A program made the position numbers and the translations under genes. The notes beneath the pieces were generated by a model that searched no databases, had not been told where the DNA came from, and saw nothing but the letters and a program-made list of their open reading frames with translations. This document shows positions 1-5,659 of a stretch of DNA of 5,659 nt, in pieces. This DNA comes from Elusimicrobiota bacterium. Lineage in GTDB: Bacteria > Elusimicrobiota > Endomicrobiia > Endomicrobiales > Endomicrobiaceae. Each line of letters begins with the position of its first letter. The first letter of the stretch is position 1. Location of the stretch: NCBI GenBank assembly GCA_031282945.1, contig JAITCX010000129.1:1-5659 (forward strand), in the 5' to 3' direction.

Positions 1-944
1 TTAAAATATTGCGCAATAAATATAATTTTGTCGGCTATATTCATGCAAAAGCTATTCCCGGAACGAGCGCCGATTTAATAAAACAAATAGGTTTTTTAGC
101 TGACAGAATTAGCATAAACCTAGAACTCCCCTCGCAAAAAAGTTTGACGCGCCTAGCCCCTCAAAAAAACAAAGATTTAATTTTAAAACCCATGGGATTT
201 ATCGCTAATCAAATAATAGAAAATTCGCATGCGCTCTCGCCGCATTTTAACGGCTCATTTAAAACAATTGCGCCCATTAAAAATACTCAATCAAAATTTG
301 CCCCTGCCGGTCAAAGCACGCAAATAATAATTGGGGCAAGTCCCGAAGACGATAAACATATTTTAACTTTAGTGGAAAACCTTTATAATAAATATAAACT
401 AAAACGTATTTTTTATTCCGCTTATATGCCTGTTTCAGACGACACCGCCCTGCCGGCTCCAACCACTCCGCCGCCGCTTTTGCGCCAGCATCGGCTTTAC
501 CAAGCTGATTGGCTAATGCGTTTTTATAAATTTAAATCCTGCGAAATTTTAGACGATCAAACCCCGATGCTCAGTCCTTTTATAGATCCAAAATGCAATT
601 GGGCGCTTAAACATCCCGAATTTTTTCCTATAGAAATAAATGCCGCAAGTTATGACACGCTTTTGCGTATTCCCGGAATTGGCGTAAAGAGCGTTAGAAA
701 TATTTTAATGGCAAGAAAAAATCAATCTTTGGATTTTGAAGATTTGAAAAAGTTGGGAGTTGTTTTAAAACGAGCGAAATATTTTATTTTATGTAAAGGC
801 AAAAAATTCGACTCTTTAAGTTTTCATAAAACAGATGTTTTACAAGCTTTAATGTCGCAGCGGGAATTGCAAATATATTCCAGTTTTATTAAACCTGTTT
901 TGCCGGGGCTTTTTGATACAACAAAGGTCTTAATAAATGGATGA
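1..944 (+). CDS. Putative DNA modification/repair radical SAM protein (TIGR03916 type), 5' end missing
   Basis: This is the C-terminal part (about 313 codons) of a radical SAM protein of the family annotated as linked to DNA repair. The frame is open from base 3, before the TTG at 9, and the family is normally over 400 residues, so the gene runs off the left edge and TTG 9 is an internal Leu. The Cx3Cx2C cluster motif should lie upstream and is not visible. Family hallmarks that are visible: the stretch GYIHAKAIPG and then ADRISINLELP near the start, PLLRQHRLYQADWL followed by RFYKF in the middle, and FDFEDL-like text after the hairpin. A helix-hairpin-helix DNA-binding motif, IPGIGVKSV, sits at about 669-695. 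The stop overlaps the next gene by 8 bases (ATGGATGA), so the two are co-translated. The reaction and substrate are unknown; a DNA-related role is inferred from the hairpin motif and from the partner's fusions elsewhere. Family assignment is from memory of conserved motifs. Confidence 0.9.
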   Translation, partial: KILRNKYNFVGYIHAKAIPGTSADLIKQIGFLADRISINLELPSQKSLTRLAPQKNKDLILKPMGFIANQIIENSHALSPHFNGSFKTIAPIKNTQSKFAPAGQSTQIIIGASPEDDKHILTLVENLYNKYKLKRIFYSAYMPVSDDTALPAPTTPPPLLRQHRLYQADWLMRFYKFKSCEILDDQTPMLSPFIDPKCNWALKHPEFFPIEINAASYDTLLRIPGIGVKSVRNILMARKNQSLDFEDLKKLGVVLKRAKYFILCKGKKFDSLSFHKTDVLQALMSQRELQIYSSFIKPVLPGLFDTTKVLING

Positions 945-1659
945 TTTAATTTATACTTATGACGGAAGTTTTTATGGTTTTTTGACTTGCGTATTTGAAA
1001 GTTTTAAGCATAAAACTACTCCATTAAGTATTAGCCGCCAGCCGCTGCTGCTTGCTAGTTTGCATATTAAAACAGATGCCGCAAAAGCAAAACGGGTTTT
1101 AACATGGCTTAAAAGTTTTGACAGAGAAATTTTAAACTTTATAGAAAACAGTTTTTTGAGCTGCGCCGAGGGCAAAGAATATCATCTGCTGGCTTTTATT
1201 AAATTGCTGCATGTCCATGGGACGAAAGCTTTGACTTTTTTGCATGATGAAAATGTTTTATTTTTGAGAAATGCCGTCAAAAATCTTATAAATGAAGTTT
1301 GCCAATATAAAGGTTTTGTGAGGTTTGAAAAAATCAATCAAACTTTTTTTGCAAAAATAAATCCCAAAAACATGGTGCTAGCGCATTTAGCTTGGCATTT
1401 TGCAGACAGATTAAACAATGAAAGTTTTATGATCTATGACGAGACGCATAAAATGATATGCATTTATAAAAATAAAAAATGCGAAATTTTTAATGTGGAA
1501 GATTTTGAAGTTGTTGAGGCTGATGAAACGGAAAAATTTTATAAAGCTCTCTGGAAAAAATTTTATGATATAAGCGAAATCAAAGGCAGAACAAATTCTA
1601 AACTGCGCCAACAAAATATGCCCAAACGTTTTTGGAAAAACTTAACGGAAATGCAATAG
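937..1659 (+). CDS. DUF4130 / TIGR03915 family putative DNA metabolism protein
   Basis: This 240-residue protein is the standard partner of the preceding radical SAM protein. Recognisable family motifs are the N-terminal YTYDGSFYGFLT (residues 5-16), HFADR (154-158) followed by an xIYDE segment, and near the C-terminus the LRQQNMPKRFW block (223-233). The length matches the stand-alone form. In many other bacteria the same domain is fused at its C-terminus to a uracil-DNA glycosylase-like domain; here the protein ends just after the MPKRFW block, so that domain is absent. The ATG at 937 is preceded by a weak AAAGG site (923-927) and lies inside the end of the upstream gene, which points to translational coupling. 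No signal peptide or membrane segment is seen, so it should be cytosolic. A DNA repair or base-processing role is inferred from the family context; no activity is established. Confidence 0.9.
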   Translation: MDDLIYTYDGSFYGFLTCVFESFKHKTTPLSISRQPLLLASLHIKTDAAKAKRVLTWLKSFDREILNFIENSFLSCAEGKEYHLLAFIKLLHVHGTKALTFLHDENVLFLRNAVKNLINEVCQYKGFVRFEKINQTFFAKINPKNMVLAHLAWHFADRLNNESFMIYDETHKMICIYKNKKCEIFNVEDFEVVEADETEKFYKALWKKFYDISEIKGRTNSKLRQQNMPKRFWKNLTEMQ

Positions 1660-1691
1660 ACAATTATTTTCTTTAGTTTAAAACAATTGTC
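1659..1691. terminator. Imperfect hairpin at the convergent gene ends, possible weak bidirectional terminator
   Basis: The arms GACAATT (1659-1665) and AATTGTC (1685-1691) pair perfectly. After one A/C mismatch the stem continues with TTTT (1667-1670) against AAAA (1680-1683), leaving a 9-base loop. It covers the 13-base gap between the two convergent genes, the last base of the plus-strand gene and the last codons of the minus-strand gene. The stem is AT-rich and no clear T-run follows on either strand, so an intrinsic terminator is possible but weakly supported. Its position between two converging operons is the main argument for it. Confidence 0.3.
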
Positions 1692-2902
1692 AAACTGCGT
1701 TTAGAAAAAATATCTTTTGCAACTCTTAAAATATCAGCGTTTGTAACTTTTTTAATTTCCCTATCAAAATTCAAATCCCATTTAAACCCCAACCCTAAAA
1801 TTTCAGCTCTGCCGAGAGCTAAACATTTTGCGCCAATTTCTTGTCTGGCTAAAAGGCGGCGCCCTTTTAAAAAAGTTTTAGTTTCATCTAATTCTTTTTG
1901 AGATACTTTTTTACTTAAAAAATCATTAAAAATTTTATCAATTTCACTAAGGGTAAATTTTATATTTTTTTTGTCTAGGCCGATATGCACGGCGAAAAAG
2001 CTTTTATTTTTAGAAATTGGATACATTGTATTTACGCTATAAGCCAAACCCAATTGCTCGCGCAAACGCACAAAAAATTTACTGGTCATACGCATGCCAA
2101 GCATTGCATTTATAATATTTATTGTTACAAAATCTCTATCCAAACAGCTTGGCGCGTCAAACCCTTTTAAAATATAACCCTGATTAAATTTTGTTTTTAT
2201 TTTAACTGTTTTATTTGCAAAATTTTCATAACCTTTAAATTTAAAATTTGGAATACAAATTTTTTCGCCGACTTCTATTTGCCCAAAACTCTTTTGTAAA
2301 TTCTCAAATAATATTTTTTGCGAAATATTTCCGCAGACGGCGATAAGCAAATTTTTTGCGCAGAAAACTTTTTTATGCCGTTCTACAATTTGCTCCCTTG
2401 TCAACTTTTTTAATGTTTCAATTTTACCCCAGCTTTGATAAGCATAAGGCGTATCCTTATAAATTTTTGCGCAAAAAGCATCGCAGGCGGTATCGTCTAT
2501 GTCGTCTTTTCTCAAATTTTCTGCATTTACCGCCATCTTTTTTTGCCAATCTATTTCCGCATTGTCAAATGCAGGTTTGGTTATTATTTCAGCTAAAATT
2601 TCGCAAGCGTTTTTGCAATGTTTTGACAGCAAAGCCATGCTAATAAAAGAATAATCATGGGAGGTCACGCCTGAAAGGCTTGCCCCTAAATCATCAATTG
2701 CGCCATCCAAACTCTCGCTATTTTTTAAAAGGGTAGAGCGCATCATGCTTGAGAGGGTAAGACTTGATAGCCCTGAATTTTTTTCATTTTCGCAAGCGCT
2801 TCCAACCCCAACAAAAACTTTTATGTTTAAAATTTCAGCTCCATTGGTTTTATCAAAAATTACTTTTATTTTATTTGTTAAATTAAAAACGGAAATATTC
2901 AT
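1673..2902 (-). CDS. M16 family peptidase-like protein, non-catalytic subunit (lacks HxxEH, keeps Arg/Tyr pair)
   Basis: This 409-residue protein has the two-lobed layout of an M16B (pitrilysin/insulinase-type) subunit: an N-terminal lobe at about residues 5-150 and a C-terminal lobe at about 165-345. The zinc site is gone. Where the neighbouring subunit has GFSHFIEH, this one reads GLSSLTLS (44-51), so both His and the Glu are replaced by Ser47, Leu50 and Ser51. The C-terminal lobe keeps the substrate-binding motif SKFFVRLREQLGLAYSV with Arg281 and Tyr288. That is the pattern of the partner subunit in heterodimeric bacterial M16B peptidases, and it parallels alpha/beta division in mitochondrial processing peptidase. 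The ATG overlaps the stop of the catalytic gene by 4 bases (ATGA), with a GAGG site at 2907-2910 set 4 bases before the start. There is no signal peptide, so it is probably cytosolic. It is the last gene of the operon. Its substrate is unknown. Confidence 0.92.
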   Translation of the reverse strand: MNISVFNLTNKIKVIFDKTNGAEILNIKVFVGVGSACENEKNSGLSSLTLSSMMRSTLLKNSESLDGAIDDLGASLSGVTSHDYSFISMALLSKHCKNACEILAEIITKPAFDNAEIDWQKKMAVNAENLRKDDIDDTACDAFCAKIYKDTPYAYQSWGKIETLKKLTREQIVERHKKVFCAKNLLIAVCGNISQKILFENLQKSFGQIEVGEKICIPNFKFKGYENFANKTVKIKTKFNQGYILKGFDAPSCLDRDFVTINIINAMLGMRMTSKFFVRLREQLGLAYSVNTMYPISKNKSFFAVHIGLDKKNIKFTLSEIDKIFNDFLSKKVSQKELDETKTFLKGRRLLARQEIGAKCLALGRAEILGLGFKWDLNFDREIKKVTNADILRVAKDIFSKRSLTIVLN

Positions 2903-4122
2903 TTAGCCTCTTTAGAGGTAAGGCAGACTGTTGTTAAAAATTGGCTTTGATAATATTTCTTAAAGAAATTTTTAATGTCGGCCGCTTTAACCTTTTTAAT
3001 ATTTTGCATATAATTTTTAGAATAGTTTTTACGATCCATTAAAAGCCAGTATGCATCTTCTTGTATGGCGGAACTTATATTTTGATGTTGAAATGCCCAT
3101 TGGGAAAGCAAAGCCGTTTTTGAGCGTTCGCATTCTTGGGGGGTAATTCCGCTTGCGATAATTTTTTCTATTTGAGCGCAAATTTCGGCATTTACTTTTT
3201 TGAGATTTTCTTTTTTAGTTATGGCAAAATTTGCAAAAAATGTAGTTCCTCTTTGATGGTTTAACCAGCAATTTATATCGTATACAATTTTGTCTTGTCT
3301 TTTTAGTTTTTGTACTAATCGGCTTGATCTGCCGCCTCCCAAAACTTGCATGGCGGTTTCCGCTGCAAACATTTCATCGCTTTTTATGTCGGGTCCCAAA
3401 AATCCATTTATAATAAAACTATTTTCTGTATTTGCCTCTAAAACTTGCATTGGGGTTTTATGGTTTTTTTGATATATATTTGGCAAAGGCTGTTGTTTAA
3501 CTTTTGGAAGTTTAGCAAAAGTCTCGTCTATAATTTTATAAATTTCTTTTTCATCAAAATTTCCGGCGACGGCAATGACAATATTTTTAGCGATATAATG
3601 TTTTTTATAAAAGGAGAGGATATCTGCAACTTTTGCATTTTTTATATTTTCTTTTGTTCCTAAAATAGAATTTTTTCCAGCGCTATTTTTATAAATAGTT
3701 TTTACAAAAGCTTCATATAATATATCCTCGGGCTCGTCTAAATAACTTTGAATTTCCTCAATGACAACCAATCTCTCCATATCAACTTCGCTTTCTACAA
3801 AATTTGGCTCTATGAGCATATCGGCAAACATTTTTAAAACCAGCCCCGCCAAATTTTTGCCGATATCTACATAATACATAGTTATATCTTTTGAAGTTTG
3901 GGCATTTGTATAGCCCCCGCCGGATTCTATATTTTTTACAAAAGTAAGACCCGGATATTTTTTGCCCGCCTTAAATATTAAATGTTCTATAAAATGCGAA
4001 AATCCGCTTTCTTGGGCATTTTCATTTTGCGCCCCAACATTTATTAAAATGTTTACGGAAGCTAAAGGTTTTGACTCATCTTTTGCAAAAATAACCTGCA
4101 ATCCATTTTCATATTTTCTCAT
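2899..4122 (-). CDS. M16B family zinc metallopeptidase, catalytic subunit
   Basis: This 407-residue peptidase carries the inverted zinc motif HxxEH as H43-F-I-E46-H47, in the family context GFSHFIEHLIFKAG. The third zinc ligand is Glu123 in VVIEEIQ, 76 residues after His47, the same spacing as in mitochondrial processing peptidase beta; Glu116, seven residues earlier, matches the accessory acidic residue. The segment GGGYTNAQTSKDITMYY (68-84) is the usual conserved strand after the motif. In the C-terminal lobe the Arg/Tyr pair is degraded: RLVQKLKRQDKIVYDI has Tyr281 but Lys274 at the Arg position, with an Arg one residue later. The enzyme therefore probably depends on the next gene's Arg281/Tyr288 and works as a heterodimer. 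Its start overlaps the membrane-protein gene by 4 bases (ATGA), with an AGGAA site 8 bases upstream. No signal peptide is present, so it likely degrades or processes peptides in the cytosol. Substrate unknown. Confidence 0.95.
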   Translation of the reverse strand: MRKYENGLQVIFAKDESKPLASVNILINVGAQNENAQESGFSHFIEHLIFKAGKKYPGLTFVKNIESGGGYTNAQTSKDITMYYVDIGKNLAGLVLKMFADMLIEPNFVESEVDMERLVVIEEIQSYLDEPEDILYEAFVKTIYKNSAGKNSILGTKENIKNAKVADILSFYKKHYIAKNIVIAVAGNFDEKEIYKIIDETFAKLPKVKQQPLPNIYQKNHKTPMQVLEANTENSFIINGFLGPDIKSDEMFAAETAMQVLGGGRSSRLVQKLKRQDKIVYDINCWLNHQRGTTFFANFAITKKENLKKVNAEICAQIEKIIASGITPQECERSKTALLSQWAFQHQNISSAIQEDAYWLLMDRKNYSKNYMQNIKKVKAADIKNFFKKYYQSQFLTTVCLTSKEAK

Positions 4123-4478
4123 TTATCTTGTTCCTGTTTAAAAGTTTTATAATCTTTTATAAACATAAAAATTATATCGCAGGCCGAATAAGATAAAATT
4201 AAAGCTTTAAAGATATCGCTAAAATAGGTAATGTCTTTATTTTCAGTTACGATTTGTAAAAGATATTTATAGAGCGCCTCGTATCCTTGCAGCCCCCTGA
4301 CAATATTCATGTCTACATCCGCAAGCAAAACAATTGAAATTACAACTATTGACAATAGCGTAACTCCAATAATTATTGCGCCTTTTTTATATTGGCCTAA
4401 AAATAAGTGGCCTGTGCCGGGCAGAATATAAAAAGTTAAAAGAATTGCAACGATATATCTCAATATTAAAAACAACAT
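4119..4478 (-). CDS. Small integral membrane protein of unknown function with a TM2/DUF5683-like motif
   Basis: I do not recognise a named family with certainty. The 119 residues contain three likely membrane segments: about residues 3-20, 34-53 and 89-107. Between the first two lies the turn PGTGHLFLGQYKKG (20-33), which resembles the proline-glycine loop of TM2 and DUF5683-type small membrane proteins. A polar stretch of about 35 residues separates helices 2 and 3, and the C-terminal tail is charged (FKQEQDK). That the protein is real is supported by the best ribosome site in the window, AGGAGG placed 5 bases before the ATG, by abutment to the radical SAM gene and by a 4-base ATGA overlap with the M16 gene. 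Being locked between these genes suggests a shared function or at least shared expression, for example as a membrane anchor or partner of the adjacent peptidase, but that is speculation. Confidence 0.75.
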   Translation of the reverse strand: MLFLILRYIVAILLTFYILPGTGHLFLGQYKKGAIIIGVTLLSIVVISIVLLADVDMNIVRGLQGYEALYKYLLQIVTENKDITYFSDIFKALILSYSACDIIFMFIKDYKTFKQEQDK

Positions 4479-5351
4479 TTAAACCTCCTGGCGCCATCCA
4501 TTTTCAAAACCGAGTTCATCCATATAATCCAAAACTTGTTGGTATGCGCTTAAAGTTAATTTATGCGATAATTCTTCAAATTCATAAGCTTTATATGCGG
4601 GATGATATTGCGACATTATGCTTATAAAAGTTTTTGTAGATAGCGTTTTGGCGATAAACTCTAAAACTTTTTTTGAATTTTGTAAATTTTGCGGCAAAAC
4701 CAAATGTCTTATTAAAAGTCCTTTTTTTGCAATTGAATTTTTATCCAAAACTAATTGTCCAACTTGCCTTTGCATTTCCAAAAGCGCATTTTTATTGTGG
4801 GCGCAATAATTTTTTATACCAGAATATTTATAAGCGAGTTCATCTAGCGCATATTTGCAATCGGGCATGTAAATGTCAATTGAACCCTCTAAAAGTTTTA
4901 GGGTTTCTACATTTTCATAACCGCCGCCATTATAGATTATTGGGATTTTTAAACCTTGAGTTTTTGCCAAATAAACCCCTTGGGCGATTTGAGCAAAAAA
5001 GTGAGTTGGACTGACAAGATTTATATTGTGGACTTGTTTGGCTTGGAGATCTAGCATGATTTGGGCAAGTTTTTCAACGCTAATTTCTACGCCGTTTCCC
5101 AGTTGGCTAATTGGATAGTTTTGGCAAAACTTACAATGCAAACTACAATAGCTAAAAAAAATTGTTCCTGACCCTTTCTGTCCGCTAATTGCCGGCTCCT
5201 CGCCGAAATGCACATTATGGCTTGCTATTTTAATTTCGGCGCCTGCGCCGCAAACGCCCTTTTGTTTTTTTCTATTTGCGCCGCATTTAATGGGACATAA
5301 ATTGCAATGGGTTAAATTTTCTAAAAGAATTTTTATATTTTGGCTAGTCAT
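4479..5351 (-). CDS. PflX-type (COG1313) radical SAM protein, pyruvate-formate-lyase-activating-enzyme-like
   Basis: This 290-residue radical SAM protein carries the cluster motif C69-S-L-H-C73-K-F-C76 (Cx3Cx2C) in the context GSGTIFFSYCSLHCKFCQNY, which binds the [4Fe-4S] cluster that cleaves S-adenosylmethionine. The N-terminus has a second four-cysteine set, C16, C19, C23 and C34, in the family pattern CNLCPIKCGANR...GVCGAG; it probably binds another metal centre. Further family text is HFGEEPAISG (48-57), a YNGGGYE segment, DIYMPDCKYA, and near the C-terminus GLLIRHLVLPQN and SQYHPAYKA. Length is normal for COG1313. These proteins resemble activases of glycyl radical enzymes but their substrate is not established, and no glycyl radical enzyme, AMMECR1 or Memo gene is in this window. 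The start overlaps the dtd stop by one base (TAATG) with no clear ribosome site, so translation is probably coupled. The stop directly abuts the membrane-protein start. Confidence 0.9.
   Translation of the reverse strand: MTSQNIKILLENLTHCNLCPIKCGANRKKQKGVCGAGAEIKIASHNVHFGEEPAISGQKGSGTIFFSYCSLHCKFCQNYPISQLGNGVEISVEKLAQIMLDLQAKQVHNINLVSPTHFFAQIAQGVYLAKTQGLKIPIIYNGGGYENVETLKLLEGSIDIYMPDCKYALDELAYKYSGIKNYCAHNKNALLEMQRQVGQLVLDKNSIAKKGLLIRHLVLPQNLQNSKKVLEFIAKTLSTKTFISIMSQYHPAYKAYEFEELSHKLTLSAYQQVLDYMDELGFENGWRQEV
4484..4489 (-). promoter_or_regulatory. Strong Shine-Dalgarno site for the small membrane protein
   Basis: On the minus strand AGGAGG lies 5 bases before the ATG at 4478, inside the last codons of the upstream radical SAM gene (the Gln-Glu-Val end). 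It is the only full consensus ribosome site in the window and fixes the start of the membrane protein. The radical SAM start in the same operon has no visible site, so this gene may be translated more strongly than its neighbours. Confidence 0.8.
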
Positions 5352-5659
5352 TAAATTTCATCGCTATCTAAAATTATTGTCACTGGCCCGGCATTTTGAA
5401 TTTTAACAAGCATATCTGCTCCAAACTCGCCTGTTTCAAATTTAATTTTATAAGTTTTAATAATATCTAAAAACTGCTCATAAAGTTTTTTGCCTTCTTG
5501 ATAAGAAGCGGCATCCAAAAAATCTGGACGTCTGCCTTTAGCGCAATTTGCATAGAGCGTAAATTGTGAAACAATTAGCAATTGGCCTGAAATATCTTTT
5601 AGGCAAAAATCAAATTTTCCCAAATCATTGGAAAATATTCTAAGCGCCAAAATTTTATC
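5351..5659 (-). CDS. dtd: D-aminoacyl-tRNA deacylase, 5' end missing
   Basis: Dtd hydrolyses D-amino acids (classically D-Tyr) from mischarged tRNA, and also Gly from tRNA-Ala, protecting translation in the cytosol. The visible 103 codons are the C-terminal two thirds of a protein of about 145-150 residues. The frame is open to the right edge (DKILALRIF), so the TTG at 5650 is not the start. Diagnostic motifs are LRIFSND followed by GKF, the catalytic-pocket SQFTL (about 5555-5569) followed by GRRPDF, FGADM, and the C-terminal NAGPVTI whose Gly-Pro (about 5384-5389) is the cross-subunit Gly-cisPro motif that excludes L-aminoacyl substrates. All key residues visible in this part are intact. 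It is the most upstream gene seen of the minus-strand operon and its stop overlaps the radical SAM start by one base. The promoter lies outside the window. Confidence 0.95.
   Translation of the reverse strand, partial: DKILALRIFSNDLGKFDFCLKDISGQLLIVSQFTLYANCAKGRRPDFLDAASYQEGKKLYEQFLDIIKTYKIKFETGEFGADMLVKIQNAGPVTIILDSDEI

Noticed and set aside
9..11. TTG as the start of the left radical SAM gene
   Set aside because: The frame stays open to the window edge, the family is about 100 residues longer at its N-terminus, and the radical SAM cysteines are still missing, so this is an internal Leu codon.
277..462. 61-codon minus-strand open frame
   Set aside because: It is antisense to conserved coding sequence of the DNA-linked radical SAM gene and has no family resemblance.
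1622..1635. CCAAA-CGTT-TTTGG small hairpin
   Set aside because: It lies inside the conserved MPKRFW coding block of the DUF4130 gene, is only five base pairs long and has no T-run after it.
2340..2480. Recurring TTTTGCGCA-like strings on the plus strand, considered as a repeat or binding motif
   Set aside because: They fall inside coding sequence, reflect common codons in an AT-rich genome (Cys/Ala next to Lys) and show no regular spacing or extended conservation.
2356..2643. 95-codon plus-strand open frame
   Set aside because: It lies wholly antisense to the well-supported non-catalytic M16 gene, is rich in Phe, Cys and Arg as expected of a reverse shadow, and has no recognisable motif.
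1673..2902. The missing HxxEH read as a sign of a pseudogene
   Set aside because: The frame is full length, the rest of both lobes and the Arg/Tyr motif are conserved, and loss of the zinc site is the normal state of partner subunits in this family.
4673..5014. 113-codon plus-strand open frame
   Set aside because: It is antisense to the COG1313 radical SAM gene, whose motifs are intact throughout; the composition is that of a shadow frame.
5648..5650. TTG as the start of dtd
   Set aside because: The upstream codons read DKI in the correct family context and about 45 N-terminal residues are still missing, so the gene continues past the right edge.

Overview
The window is gene-dense: about 13 bases lie outside coding sequence. 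It holds two convergent gene strings, both of which start outside the window, so no promoter is visible. The DNA is AT-rich, reads with the standard code (TGA is used as a stop) and has Shine-Dalgarno-type ribosome sites, so it is bacterial. Two radical SAM enzymes suggest an anaerobe. The composition and gene content would fit an AT-rich host-associated lineage such as Elusimicrobiota or gut Melainabacteria, but that is a guess and not a placement from the sequence.

Left part, plus strand (1-1659): the C-terminal three quarters of a 'putative DNA modification/repair' radical SAM protein (TIGR03916 type) with a helix-hairpin-helix end, overlapping by 8 bases its usual partner, a DUF4130/TIGR03915 'probable DNA metabolism protein'. 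The two form a conserved but biochemically uncharacterised pair. In other bacteria the partner is often fused to a uracil-DNA glycosylase domain; here it is not.

Right part, minus strand (5659 down to 1673): a five-gene run transcribed right to left. The order is dtd (D-aminoacyl-tRNA deacylase, cut by the right edge), a PflX-type (COG1313) radical SAM protein, a small membrane protein of unknown function, a catalytic M16 zinc peptidase with HxxEH, and a second M16 protein that has lost HxxEH but keeps the Arg/Tyr pair. Junctions are 1-base or 4-base stop/start overlaps or direct abutment, so this is almost certainly one operon with translational coupling. The last two genes look like the two halves of a heterodimeric M16B peptidase with its active site divided between subunits.

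The two strings meet tail to tail at 1659/1673, where an imperfect hairpin overlaps both gene ends and may act as a weak bidirectional terminator. I see no mobile elements, RNA genes, CRISPR arrays or prophage signs. The region reads as ordinary chromosome whose main interest lies in conserved families of unknown function.
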